Assembly: GCA_003153155.1 (NCBI GenBank)
Contig: PLWV01000011.1
Span: 1 to 40,262 of the forward strand
Direction of reading: 5' to 3'
Length of the DNA: 40,262 bases
DNA from: Gallionella sp.
GTDB taxonomy: Bacteria; Pseudomonadota; Gammaproteobacteria; Burkholderiales; Gallionellaceae
The notes under the pieces were generated by a model. It had not been told where the DNA came from. It saw only the letters and a program-made list of their open reading frames with translations, and searched no databases. Both the position numbers and the translations under genes were made by a program. Positions 6,898 through 13,981 of this stretch are shown here, one piece after another (positions within the stretch are counted from its first letter, which is position 1; each line of letters begins with the position of its first letter).

Positions 6898-7629
6898 ATG
6901 CCACGCAGACCTCGCGTTCATATTGACGGTATCCCGCTGCACATCGTGCAACGCGGACACAACCGTCAGCTCTGCTTCTTTGCAGAAGAGGACTACCATA
7001 CCTATCTGCATTGGTTGGGTGAAGCGTTGAACAAAGAGCGATGCACTTTGCACGCCTACGCACTGATGACCAACCACGTACACCTGCTGCTCACCCCCAA
7101 GGGTGCCCAGGCCGTGCCGAATCTCATCATCGCGCTGGGCAGGCGCTACGTGCAATACATCAACACCACCTATCGTCGTACCGGAACATTGTGGGACAGC
7201 CGCTACAAATCATCGCTGATTCAGGCCGAGTCCTACCTGCTTGCCTGCCAACGTTATATCGAACTCAACCCCGTACGTGCCGCAATGGTGGATGACCCGG
7301 CGCACTACCGCTGGACGAGCTACCGCATTAATGCTTTAGCGCAAAGCAGTTCGGTCATCACACCACATTCGTTATACCATGCACTTGGGAAAACTGATGA
7401 AGAGCGGCAAAGCGCGTACCGGGCATTGTTTCGCACCCAACTCGATCGTGAAGCGATAGACAACATTCGGCTCGCACTGAACCAGAGCCAGCCGCTGGGC
7501 AACGAACGCTTCTACCAGCAAATCGAGAAAATGACAGGCCAGCGACGCGAGGGTAAACCGAGAGGAAGGCCGCGTGTGACATCAGACAGTGACAATGACA
7601 TGATCAATCAAGGCGAGTTGGGACTATGA
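6898..7629 (+). CDS. REP-associated tyrosine transposase (RAYT, Y1/HUH family)
   Basis: A 243-residue Y1-transposase of the IS200/IS605-like RAYT group, single-strand endonucleases linked to spreading of REP hairpins. The HUH motif is HVH at residues 60-62 in ALMTNHVHLLLTP. The catalytic tyrosine is probably Tyr120 in CQRYIELNPVRA. The opening PRRPRVHIDGIPLHIVQRGHN is the usual RAYT start. A basic C-terminal tail (RREGKPRGRPR) is also typical. No insertion-sequence ends flank it; instead a family C hairpin lies just upstream. It appears intact. Inference: this gene moves, or once moved, the family C elements in this genome. Confidence 0.9.
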   Translation: MPRRPRVHIDGIPLHIVQRGHNRQLCFFAEEDYHTYLHWLGEALNKERCTLHAYALMTNHVHLLLTPKGAQAVPNLIIALGRRYVQYINTTYRRTGTLWDSRYKSSLIQAESYLLACQRYIELNPVRAAMVDDPAHYRWTSYRINALAQSSSVITPHSLYHALGKTDEERQSAYRALFRTQLDREAIDNIRLALNQSQPLGNERFYQQIEKMTGQRREGKPRGRPRVTSDSDNDMINQGELGL

Positions 7630-7674
7630 TTGCCCGATGTTGGAAAACAATTCGAGCCTGGCCCTTTTAATTCT

Positions 7675-8385
7675 GGGCTGAAGTAGATTAGCTTAGATGT
7701 TAAGCTAATAAAATGAAGATAACTCATTGTAAGTTATTAAGAAAGCAGCAGCTAAAATTGCTGGAGTATTTTGTGCTGGAAGTGACGGCACGATCAGCGG
7801 CTGACATATTGGAGATTCAGCCTAATACAGCGATGCTGTTCTACAGGAAGATTCGGCAGATAATAAGCCATCATGTAGAGCTTCAAGCGACTGAAATATT
7901 TGATGGTGCAATAGAGTTGGATGAAAGCTATTTTGGTGGTGTTCGTAAAGGCAAACGGGGTCGGGGTGCTGCTGGCAAGGTAGCCGTATTCGGAATACTG
8001 AAGCGTGGAGGCAAGGTATTTACCAAGGTAGTGAACGACACCAAAACCGCCACCCTAATGCCGCTCATTACCAGGAAGATAGCGCCTGACAGCATTGTGT
8101 ATACGGATTGTTATCGGAGCTATAACGCATTGGACGTGAGCGATTTCTACCATGAACGGATTAATCACTCAGCGCTATTTGCTAGAGGCAAGAACCACAT
8201 CAATGGCATTGAGAACTTCTGGAATCAGGCCAAGCGTGTGCTAAGAAAGTACAACGGCATTCCTAAAGAATCATTTCCACTATTCCTCAAGGAATGTGAA
8301 TTTAGATTTAATTACGGAACACCAAAACAACAACTGAAAATACTCAAGGAGTGGGCTGATGTTTAGTGCTAATCTACTTCAGCCC
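7675..8385 (+). mobile_element. IS1595-family insertion sequence
   Basis: A 711-bp element with terminal inverted repeats GGGCTGAAGTAGATTAGC (7675-7692) and its inverse GCTAATCTACTTCAGCCC (8368-8385), containing one transposase gene. I see no clean 8-bp target duplication in the flanks (left TTAATTCT, right CAGAAACA), so the copy may be old or rearranged. Confidence 0.88.
7713..8366 (+). CDS. IS1595 family transposase
   Basis: A 217-residue DDE transposase (ISXO2-like domain). The likely catalytic residues are Asp70 (ELDESYFGG), Asp132 (VYTDCYRSY) and Glu167 (HINGIENFWNQAKR). The N-terminal 60 residues form a helix-turn-helix region. Family members often also have an N-terminal zinc ribbon, which is absent here, so this is the shorter subtype. 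The reading frame is intact and fills the element from 38 bp inside the left repeat to the right repeat. It is lower in G+C than the neighbouring genes, as expected of an acquired element. Confidence 0.92.
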   Translation: MKITHCKLLRKQQLKLLEYFVLEVTARSAADILEIQPNTAMLFYRKIRQIISHHVELQATEIFDGAIELDESYFGGVRKGKRGRGAAGKVAVFGILKRGGKVFTKVVNDTKTATLMPLITRKIAPDSIVYTDCYRSYNALDVSDFYHERINHSALFARGKNHINGIENFWNQAKRVLRKYNGIPKESFPLFLKECEFRFNYGTPKQQLKILKEWADV

Positions 8386-8416
8386 CAGAAACAATCATGG
8401 TTTTCCGCACCAATCA

Positions 8417-8701
8417 TCAATTCCCCTTCGCCTTCTCCAGCTCTTCTACCCGTTTGGCAAGCTTGGCGATCTGGGTCTGTTGGTTGGCATAAACGCTGAC
8501 GAGTTGTTTGGCGGTGTCGGCCAGTACTTTGACGGCAATGGTGAGTTCGTCTTTCTTGGAGTTGACGTGGTCTATCCGCATCATCACGAGTTGTGCAACC
8601 TCTTTGGGGTCGCTGATGGCGCGCCCGGGTTTTGCTTGTCCGTTGACTTTGGTTTTCTTGCTCTGGCTTGTTGGGTTCTCTGCGGGCGCGATTTGGGTCA
8701 T
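8417..8701 (-). CDS. small hypothetical coiled-coil protein
   Basis: A 94-residue hydrophilic protein of unknown function. The N-terminal third is lysine-rich and probably disordered (SQSKKTKVNGQAKPGRA). The middle (AQLVMMRIDHVNSKKDELTIAVKVLADTAKQL) and the end (QIAKLAKRVEELEKAK) look helical, the end with heptads typical of a short coiled coil. A good ribosome-binding site (AGGAGAAAACC) precedes the ATG, which argues for a real gene. It is oriented against the IS element, whose right end lies 31 bp past its stop. No signal peptide or membrane segment is seen. Confidence 0.65.
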   Translation of the reverse strand: MTQIAPAENPTSQSKKTKVNGQAKPGRAISDPKEVAQLVMMRIDHVNSKKDELTIAVKVLADTAKQLVSVYANQQTQIAKLAKRVEELEKAKGN

Positions 8702-8898
8702 GGTTTTCTCCTGTTATGTCGGTTGATGAATTCGTTGTGTCATTCGTTTTTGTATCTATCGTTGAGGGTCTCTGCCGACTTCAATCCAAAGCGGTCAATT
8801 GGTATGTCGCCACCGCAACAAAAGTAACGTAGCCCATTACACCACGCGCCTTTCAGTTTCGTACCGCACATCGTTCGCGGCGCAAATTGCACTTGCCT

Positions 8899-8920
8899 TT
8901 GTTAACATATTGGTTAACAA
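8899..8920. promoter_or_regulatory. palindromic operator of the toxin-antitoxin pair
   Basis: TTGTTAAC (8899-8906) and GTTAACAA (8913-8920) form a perfect inverted repeat separated by six bases, ending 6 bp before the toxin ATG. This is the expected position for autorepression by the helix-turn-helix antitoxin. A TTGCCT hexamer just upstream may be part of the promoter. Confidence 0.75.
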
Positions 8921-8926
8921 TGCACC

Positions 8927-9250
8927 ATGTTCAAGATTGAATATTTCAGCGAGGCAGTCCGTCTTGATGTGGCAGCTTTGCCGCTTGACATGCGAGCACG
9001 CTATGCCGCTTATACCGAACGGATGAAGCAGTTCGGGGCGAACCTGGGTATGCCGCACACGCGTGCGATGGGTGGCGGACTGTTTGAGTTGCGACTGAAA
9101 GGCGCGGATGGCATTGCCCGCGTGTTTTATTGTGTGGTGTATGAGCGGCGGATTGTGATGCTGCATAGTTTTATCAAGAAAACCCAGGCCACGCCCAAGC
9201 GTGAATTGGAAATTGCCAAGCGGCGCAAAAAGGAGATGGATCATGCGTAA
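8927..9250 (+). CDS. higB: HigB/RelE-superfamily toxin (phage Gp49-like)
   Basis: A 107-residue toxin of the HigB/Gp49-like group (RelE superfamily), ribosome-dependent mRNA interferases that act in the cytoplasm. Typical features are the opening FKIEYFSEAVRLDVAALPL, the helix RYAAYTERMKQFG, the central strand block GGGLFELRLKGADGIARVFYCVVYERRIVMLHSFIKK, and the basic C-terminal helix TPKRELEIAKRRKKEM. The toxin gene comes first and overlaps the antitoxin gene by 8 bp, the HigBA order. The palindrome at 8899-8920 probably serves as operator. The length is normal and the frame intact. Confidence 0.87.
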   Translation: MFKIEYFSEAVRLDVAALPLDMRARYAAYTERMKQFGANLGMPHTRAMGGGLFELRLKGADGIARVFYCVVYERRIVMLHSFIKKTQATPKRELEIAKRRKKEMDHA

Positions 9251-9578
9251 ATCTGCGGTATCGGCAAAACGCAAAGCTTCGGAAGCCCCGACCGTTACCC
9301 ATGAGGCGATGGTCAAGGGCTGGATGAAGGATGCGGCATTTCGCAAGGAAGTCGCTCGTATTGAACGAGAGGAGTTGGCTTTGCTGGATGTGCTGTTGGC
9401 AGCACGTGACGCGTCTGGCCTGACCCAGGCACAGATCGCCGAACGAATGGGCACAAAGCCGCCCGCCATTTCAAGGTTGCTGGCTTCGCTGGCCAGCGAT
9501 AAGCAATCGCCTTCTGTGGCAACGTTACGCAAATACGCGGCAGCGTGCGGAAAAAAATTACAGATACGCTTGGTGTAG
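9243..9578 (+). CDS. higA: HigA-type XRE-family antitoxin
   Basis: A 111-residue antitoxin with an Xre/Cro helix-turn-helix near residues 57-80 (GLTQAQIAERMGTKPPAISRLL). It should neutralise the toxin encoded just upstream and repress the shared promoter. The start at 9243 lies inside the end of the toxin gene (8-bp overlap), giving coupled translation. A longer in-frame version beginning at 9201 would lie entirely within the toxin and is less likely. The alanine/lysine-rich first 15 residues are probably flexible. The pair sits in a mobile zone next to an IS and a broken transporter gene, consistent with recent acquisition. Confidence 0.87.
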   Translation: MRKSAVSAKRKASEAPTVTHEAMVKGWMKDAAFRKEVARIEREELALLDVLLAARDASGLTQAQIAERMGTKPPAISRLLASLASDKQSPSVATLRKYAAACGKKLQIRLV

Positions 9579-10136
9579 GCATTGCTGTTGTGCGCGCCGT
9601 AGTTAGTTGGAGTGGATATGCTAACCATGCACCACTCCCTCAGCTTCCTTCTTGGTATCGTCATGCGTATCGCTCACCGCGCTTAACGTCCCCTGCCCTA
9701 TCCTCACCACTTCGTCCACCAGCAGATTCTTCGGCATCGCATGCGTGATAAACATCATCGTCACTTTGCCTTTGAGCTGATTGATCGTTGCGGCGAAGTG
9801 TTCTGCGGTGGCGGCATCCAGGCTGCTGGTAGCTTCGTCGAAGATGAGTATCTTGGGTTGCTTGATCAGTGCCCGTGCAATCGCGATGCGCTGCTTCTGT
9901 CCGCCGGAGAGTCCTACGCCGCGTTCGCCGATCTCGGTCTGGTAGCCTTGCGGCAGGGCTTCGATGCTGCTGTGCATCTCGGCCATCTTGCAGGCATGCA
10001 CGACCTGGTCGAAGGTGGCGTGGGGGTTGGCCATCAGCAGGTTGTCGTAGAGGGTGCCGGAGAACAGGATGGTTTCCTGCGGCACCACGCCGAAGTAATG
10101 CCGCAGTTCATTGGCGGAGAGGTAGCGGATGTCGTT

Positions 10137-10193
10137 GCACCCGCAAGGAGTACGCCGGTGGGTGCCCCGCTGCTGCGCAGCGACCCTTCCGCA
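10137..10193. repeat. family C 57-bp element, in frame inside the ABC ATPase gene
   Basis: Plus strand: head GCACCCGCAAGGAGTACGCCG, then a variable hairpin including CGCTGC-TGC-GCAGCG. Read on the minus strand it inserts 19 residues (CGRVAAQQRGTHRRTPCGC) between ...GTIKIDG and NDIRYLSANELRHYFG, segments that are contiguous in ordinary ABC ATPases of this class. The insertion falls between the Walker A and Q-loop regions. Confidence 0.85.
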
Positions 10194-10514
10194 GCCGTCG
10201 ATCTTGATCGTGCCGCTTGCGGGCTGGTAGAAACCTTGCAACAGTTTGGTCAGCGTGCTTTTTCCGGAGCCGGACGGCCCCATTATGGCGATGACTTTGC
10301 CGGGGGGTACCTTGAGGTTGAAGCCTTCATAGAGGAAGGGCAGGTTTTCGGCGTAACGGAAGCTCAAGCCTTCGATGTCGATCTGCCCTTTGCCTTCGCG
10401 CAATCGGGTGGGGAGGATGGAATACGGTTCGGCCGGGGCGTTCATGATGTCGCCCATGCGCTGCACGGAAAGGTTGGCCTGCTGGAATTGTTGCCACAGC
10501 CCGACCAAGCGCAG

Positions 10515-10571
10515 CACCCGCAAGGAGTACGCCGTGGTTGTAAGGGGCTGAAGCCCCAACAACACACGCTG
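10515..10571. repeat. family C 57-bp element, in frame before the ABC ATPase domain
   Basis: Head CACCCGCAAGGAGTACGCCG followed by GTTGT-AA-GGGGCT-GA-AGCCCC-A-ACAAC, a near-perfect hairpin. On the minus strand it inserts 19 residues (QRVLLGLQPLTTTAYSLRV) between RLSQPM and LRLVGLWQQFQQ, which are contiguous in homologues. It is nearly identical to the copy at 21827-21884. Confidence 0.88.
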
Positions 10572-10813
10572 CATGGGTTGCGACAAACGGCTGGCGAACA
10601 TCTGGAAGGCGACCAGCATGCCGATCGTGAAGTCGTGTCCTGTCGTAGGATCGCTGTTCATCACGGTGAAGGCTTGCTGGTAAACATGATCGACCTCATC
10701 GGTTTATATTTCTGCAATGCTCATTCTGCCACATAGTTATAAATTAAAAGGGGGTAGGGCGGGTATGCCACACGCCGCCTCTGCAAAAATCCAAACCCAC
10801 AACCAGCAGAAGG

Positions 10814-10842
10814 TTGACGCGGCGACAGCAAAAGTCTAAATT
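10814..10842 (+). promoter_or_regulatory. likely sigma-70 promoter of the peroxiredoxin gene
   Basis: TTGACG (10814-10819), 17-bp spacer, TAAATT (10837-10842), 36 bp before the ATG. The hexamers are close to consensus and spacing is ideal. No clear OxyR-type palindrome was recognised. Confidence 0.55.
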
Positions 10843-10878
10843 GCGCCATTCAACACAACCAACCTTTAGGAGATGAAC

Positions 10879-11481
10879 ATGGCTGTACTCGTCGGCAAAG
10901 CCGCCCCCGATTTCAACGCTGTTGCCGTGATGGGCAACAACGATTTCAACGAAAAGTTTAACCTGAAAAAACACATCTCGGGCAAATATGCCGTGGTGTT
11001 TTTTTACCCGCTGGATTTCACCTTCGTTTGTCCCTCCGAGCTGATCGCTTTCGATCATAGGCTGGATGAATTCAAGAAGCGCAATGTGGAAGTGATCGGT
11101 GTGTCCATCGATTCGCAATTTTCGCATTTCGCCTGGAAGAACACGCCGGTAAACAACGGCGGCATCGGTCAGGTGCGCTATCCGATGGTGGCGGATACCA
11201 AGCATGAAATCTGCAAGGCTTACGATGTGGAAGCCGATGGCGGAGTGGCTTACCGCGGTTCGTTCCTGATCGACCGTGCCGGGGTGGTGCGCCATCAGGT
11301 GGTGAACGATCTGCCGCTGGGCCGCAACATCGACGAGATGCTGCGCATGGTGGATGCGCTGCAATTCACCGAAGAACACGGTGAAGTCTGTCCGGCCGGC
11401 TGGAGCAAGGGCAAGGCCGGTATGGGTGCCTCCACGGAAGGCGTGGCCAAATACTTGGCAGCCCACGCTAAAGAACTGTAA
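10879..11481 (+). CDS. typical 2-Cys peroxiredoxin (AhpC/TSA family)
   Basis: A 200-residue cytoplasmic thiol peroxidase that reduces H2O2, organic peroxides and peroxynitrite. The peroxidatic cysteine is Cys51 in DFTFVCPSEL and the resolving cysteine is Cys171 in GEVCPAGW. The C-terminal YLAAHAKEL arm is also present, so it is the typical 2-Cys (Prx1/AhpC) type. The ATG at 10879 is preferred over the one at 10873 because AGGAG (10868-10872) then lies at proper spacing. It stands alone with its own promoter and terminator; no AhpF gene is adjacent, so the reductant is probably a thioredoxin system. Confidence 0.93.
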   Translation: MAVLVGKAAPDFNAVAVMGNNDFNEKFNLKKHISGKYAVVFFYPLDFTFVCPSELIAFDHRLDEFKKRNVEVIGVSIDSQFSHFAWKNTPVNNGGIGQVRYPMVADTKHEICKAYDVEADGGVAYRGSFLIDRAGVVRHQVVNDLPLGRNIDEMLRMVDALQFTEEHGEVCPAGWSKGKAGMGASTEGVAKYLAAHAKEL

Positions 11482-11502
11482 TTCGAATTTTTGTTTTACT
11501 GC

Positions 11503-11531
11503 AAAAGGCCACCGCACGGGTGGCCTTTTTG
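11503..11531 (+). terminator. rho-independent terminator after the peroxiredoxin gene
   Basis: AAGGCCACC (11505-11513) pairs with GGTGGCCTT (11519-11527) and continues into a T-tract; it starts 22 bp after the stop codon. Confidence 0.9.
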
Positions 11532-11557
11532 TTGTGCTCAAAATGCCCCCTCCTCGG

Positions 11558-11607
11558 CCCCTCGCTACGCTCTCCCCTCCCGCTTGCGGGGAGAGCGTAG
11601 CGAGGGG
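11558..11607. repeat. family E long perfect hairpin (REP-like)
   Basis: A 20-bp arm (CCCCTCGCTACGCTCTCCCC, 11558-11577) is followed by a 10-base loop and its perfect complement (11588-11607). It lies between the peroxiredoxin terminator and the symporter gene. The same sequence style (a frame reading PLATLSPPACGESVARG) is often seen as an extragenic palindrome in proteobacterial genomes. It is not a terminator, having no T-tract. Confidence 0.8.
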
Positions 11608-11704
11608 GGCGGAGCCAGGCAAACGAGAAAAACAACTCTCAATTCTTGGGCAAGGGCTGCTACAATTTCCGCCATTCTGTCACGGTCCTGTAAAGGGTAT
11701 TCGC

Positions 11705-13222
11705 ATGCTGCTCTGGTTTGTCATCGCCTATTGGATCACTTCTGTCGGGATCGGTCTTTACGCCGCTACCCGCGTGCATAACACCAGGGACTTCGCCATT
11801 GCCGGGCGGAGTCTGCCTTTCTACATGGTCACGGCGACGGTGTTCGCCACCTGGTTCGGTTCGGAAACGGTGCTTGGCATTCCCGCCACCTTTCTCAAAG
11901 AGGGGTTGCACGGCGTGGTGGCTGATCCTTTTGGCGCATCCATGTGTTTGATCCTGGTCGGGCTGTTCTTTGCGGCACCGCTGTATCGCATGAACCTGCT
12001 GACCATCGGCGACTTCTACAAGAAGAAATTCGGCCGCAGTGTCGAGGTGTTGACCACCATCGCCATCGTCATTTCCTACTTAGGCTGGGTGGGTGCCCAG
12101 ATCACGGCGCTCGGTCTGGTGTTCAATGTGGTGTCAGCCGGAGAGATCAGCAAGCTCGCCGGGATGTGGATAGGCTCCAGCACCATTCTCATCTATACCT
12201 TTTTCGGCGGCATGTGGGCGGTGGCGGTTACCGATTTCATCCAGATGATCATCATCGTCATCGGTATGCTGTATATCGGCGGCTCGGTAAGCAACATGGT
12301 GGGCGGCGTGGGCGTGGTGGTGAACCATGCGATGGATGCGGGCAAATTCGATTTCTGGCCGGCGCTCGATGCCAAGGAGATCATCGGTTTCGCCGCGGCC
12401 TGGGTGACTATGATGTTCGGCTCGATCCCGCAACAGGATGTGTTTCAGCGGGTACAGTCGTCCAAGACCGAGAACATCGCCATCTGGGCGACGGTGTTCG
12501 GCGGGTGTCTGTATTTTGTGTTTGCTTTCGTGCCGATGTTCCTGGCTTATTCGGCGACGCTGATCGATCCGAAAATGGTGAGCGACCTGATCGACACCGA
12601 CCCGCAGATGATCCTGCCCAATCTGGTCATGCAGCATGCGCCGCTGTTCGCCCAGGTGATGTTCTTCGGCGCCCTGCTTTCCGCCATCAAGAGCTGCGCC
12701 TCGGCGACGCTGCTGGCGCCATCGGTCACCTTTACCGAAAATATTCTCAAGCCGATGCTGGGACATAAACTCTCCGACCGCCAGCTGCTGCACGCCATGC
12801 GCGGCGTGACGGTGGTGTTCACCATACTGGTCACTATTTACGCGATGAACTCGAAGGCCAGCATTTTCAAGATGGTCGAAAACGCCTACCAGATCACGCT
12901 GGTGGCGGCTTTCATCCCGCTGGTTGCCGGCGTTTACTGGAAACGCTCCACCACGCAAGGGGCGCTGGCGGCAATTTTCTGCGGACTGTCGGTGTGGCTC
13001 GCCATCCTTGTTTTCGGACCCGATGATCCTTTCATCCCGGCGCAGTTTGCTGGTCTCTTCGCCAGTGCGCTCGGCATGATAGCCGGCTCGCTCCTGCCCC
13101 GCGTGGTGGGCAGGCATCTGCCGGAAGAACCCGAACATGCCGAGCTTCATCACCTTGCCGCAAGCCATACCGGGCACGTGGCGGAACAGCCGCACCAACA
13201 TCCATCCCGTTTAGAAACTTAA
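11705..13222 (+). CDS. sodium:solute symporter (SSS) family transporter
   Basis: A 505-residue inner-membrane symporter of the SSS family (SGLT/PutP fold, about 13 membrane segments), which couples Na+ entry to uptake of a small solute. Family signals: RDFAIAGRSLPFYMVTATVF at the start, FATWFGSETVLGIPATFLKEG, and GALLSAIKSCASATLLAPSV in the middle where the family Na+ site lies. The histidine-rich C-terminal tail (HAELHHLAASHTGHVAEQPH) is unusual and might bind metal. The start ATG at 11705 was chosen because hydrophobicity begins there and AAAGGG precedes it; an in-frame upstream extension would read through the family E hairpin. The substrate cannot be inferred. Confidence 0.9.
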   Translation: MLLWFVIAYWITSVGIGLYAATRVHNTRDFAIAGRSLPFYMVTATVFATWFGSETVLGIPATFLKEGLHGVVADPFGASMCLILVGLFFAAPLYRMNLLTIGDFYKKKFGRSVEVLTTIAIVISYLGWVGAQITALGLVFNVVSAGEISKLAGMWIGSSTILIYTFFGGMWAVAVTDFIQMIIIVIGMLYIGGSVSNMVGGVGVVVNHAMDAGKFDFWPALDAKEIIGFAAAWVTMMFGSIPQQDVFQRVQSSKTENIAIWATVFGGCLYFVFAFVPMFLAYSATLIDPKMVSDLIDTDPQMILPNLVMQHAPLFAQVMFFGALLSAIKSCASATLLAPSVTFTENILKPMLGHKLSDRQLLHAMRGVTVVFTILVTIYAMNSKASIFKMVENAYQITLVAAFIPLVAGVYWKRSTTQGALAAIFCGLSVWLAILVFGPDDPFIPAQFAGLFASALGMIAGSLLPRVVGRHLPEEPEHAELHHLAASHTGHVAEQPHQHPSRLET

Positions 13223-13225
13223 CGC

Positions 13226-13254
13226 GTGTCATATCCCTGTCATAAATTCTTCAT
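13226..13254 (+). promoter_or_regulatory. Pho box upstream of phoB
   Basis: Three direct repeats at 11-bp spacing: GTGTCATATCC, CTGTCATAAAT, TCTTCATATCC. The central CTGTCATAAAT matches the PhoB half-site; the third is degraded. It lies 31 bp before the phoB ATG, so autoregulation of phoBR under phosphate starvation is expected. Confidence 0.8.
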
Positions 13255-13284
13255 ATCCTTGCAATCTCTAATGGAGGAGTGACG

Positions 13285-13971
13285 ATGAACGCGAAAATTT
13301 TGATTGTGGAAGATGAACCGGCGATCCAGGAGTTGCTGGCGTTTAATGTGATGCAAGCCGGCTTTCAGGCGTTGCGCGCCGAAGACGCGGATAGCGCATG
13401 GCAGCAGATACGCGGCAATTTGCCGGATTTGATCTTGCTGGATTGGATGTTGCCGAATACCAGCGGTGTGATCTTGGCGAAACAGTTTCGTGCCGATGCA
13501 CGCACCCGCGACATTCCGATTATCATGCTGACTGCGCGTGGCGATGAGCGCGACAAGATATTGGGATTGGAATCCGGTGCGGATGACTACATCACCAAGC
13601 CGTTCTCGCCGCGCGAGTTGATGGCGCGGATCCGCGCGGTGTTGCGCCGTCATATCCCGGCCATGCCGGATGAAACGGTGGCGGCGGGCGGGTTGGAGTT
13701 GTCGCCATCATCTCACCGCGTGACGGCAAATGGCACGGCTATCGAATTGGGGCCGACGGAGTTTCGCCTGTTGCATTTTTTTATGACCCATGCCGAACGC
13801 GTGTATAGCCGCACGCAATTGCTCGACCAGGTGTGGGGCACGCAAGTATTCGTCGAGGAGCGTACCGTGGATGTGCATATCCGCCGACTGCGCGCCGCGT
13901 TGGAGCCGGTCGAAATGGATGGCCTGATTCAAACCGTGCGCGGCAGCGGTTATCGTTTTTCGATTAATTAG
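13285..13971 (+). CDS. phoB: phosphate regulon response regulator PhoB
   Basis: A 228-residue OmpR/PhoB-family response regulator activating phosphate-starvation genes. The receiver domain (residues 1-120) has the acidic pair in VEDEPAIQ, phospho-acceptor Asp53 ([11 protein letters not shown]), the switch Thr in IIMLTARG and the conserved Lys in [17 protein letters not shown]. The winged-helix domain (about 135-228) has [22 protein letters not shown] and the recognition segment [14 protein letters not shown]. The ATG at 13285 with AGGAG at 13274-13278 is preferred over the in-frame GTG at 13279. phoR follows 10 bp downstream, and a Pho box lies upstream. Confidence 0.94.
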   Translation: MNAKILIVEDEPAIQELLAFNVMQAGFQALRAEDADSAWQQIRGNLPDLILLDWMLPNTSGVILAKQFRADARTRDIPIIMLTARGDERDKILGLESGADDYITKPFSPRELMARIRAVLRRHIPAMPDETVAAGGLELSPSSHRVTANGTAIELGPTEFRLLHFFMTHAERVYSRTQLLDQVWGTQVFVEERTVDVHIRRLRAALEPVEMDGLIQTVRGSGYRFSIN

Positions 13972-13981
13972 GAAATTAATT

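Larger units (their letters stand above)
9621..10664 (-). pseudogene. 5'-truncated type I secretion ABC transporter (HlyB/LapB-like)
   Basis: The C-terminal half of an ABC exporter: the last transmembrane helix region (FTIGMLVAFQMFASRLSQPM) and a complete ATPase domain with Walker A GPSGSGKST, Q-loop VVPQET, signature LSGGQKQRIAIARAL, Walker B KILIFDEATSSLD and H-loop FITHAMPKNL. Full-length relatives have about 700 residues; here a stop (TTA at 10704-10706 on this strand) blocks the frame upstream and the peptidase-like and first membrane domains are missing. The frame can be read from about 10703; the first ATG is at 10664. Two 57-bp family C elements (10137-10193 and 10515-10571) lie inside the gene and each adds 19 codons without stops. 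It probably makes no working exporter. Confidence 0.85.

Noticed and set aside
9741..10736. 331-codon open frame opposite the ABC transporter remnant
   Set aside because: The minus strand frame has all ABC ATPase motifs; the plus frame is a shadow of high-GC codon usage.
12134..13201. 355-codon open frame antisense to the symporter
   Set aside because: Its sequence is histidine/arginine-rich with no family features, while the sense frame is a clear SSS transporter.
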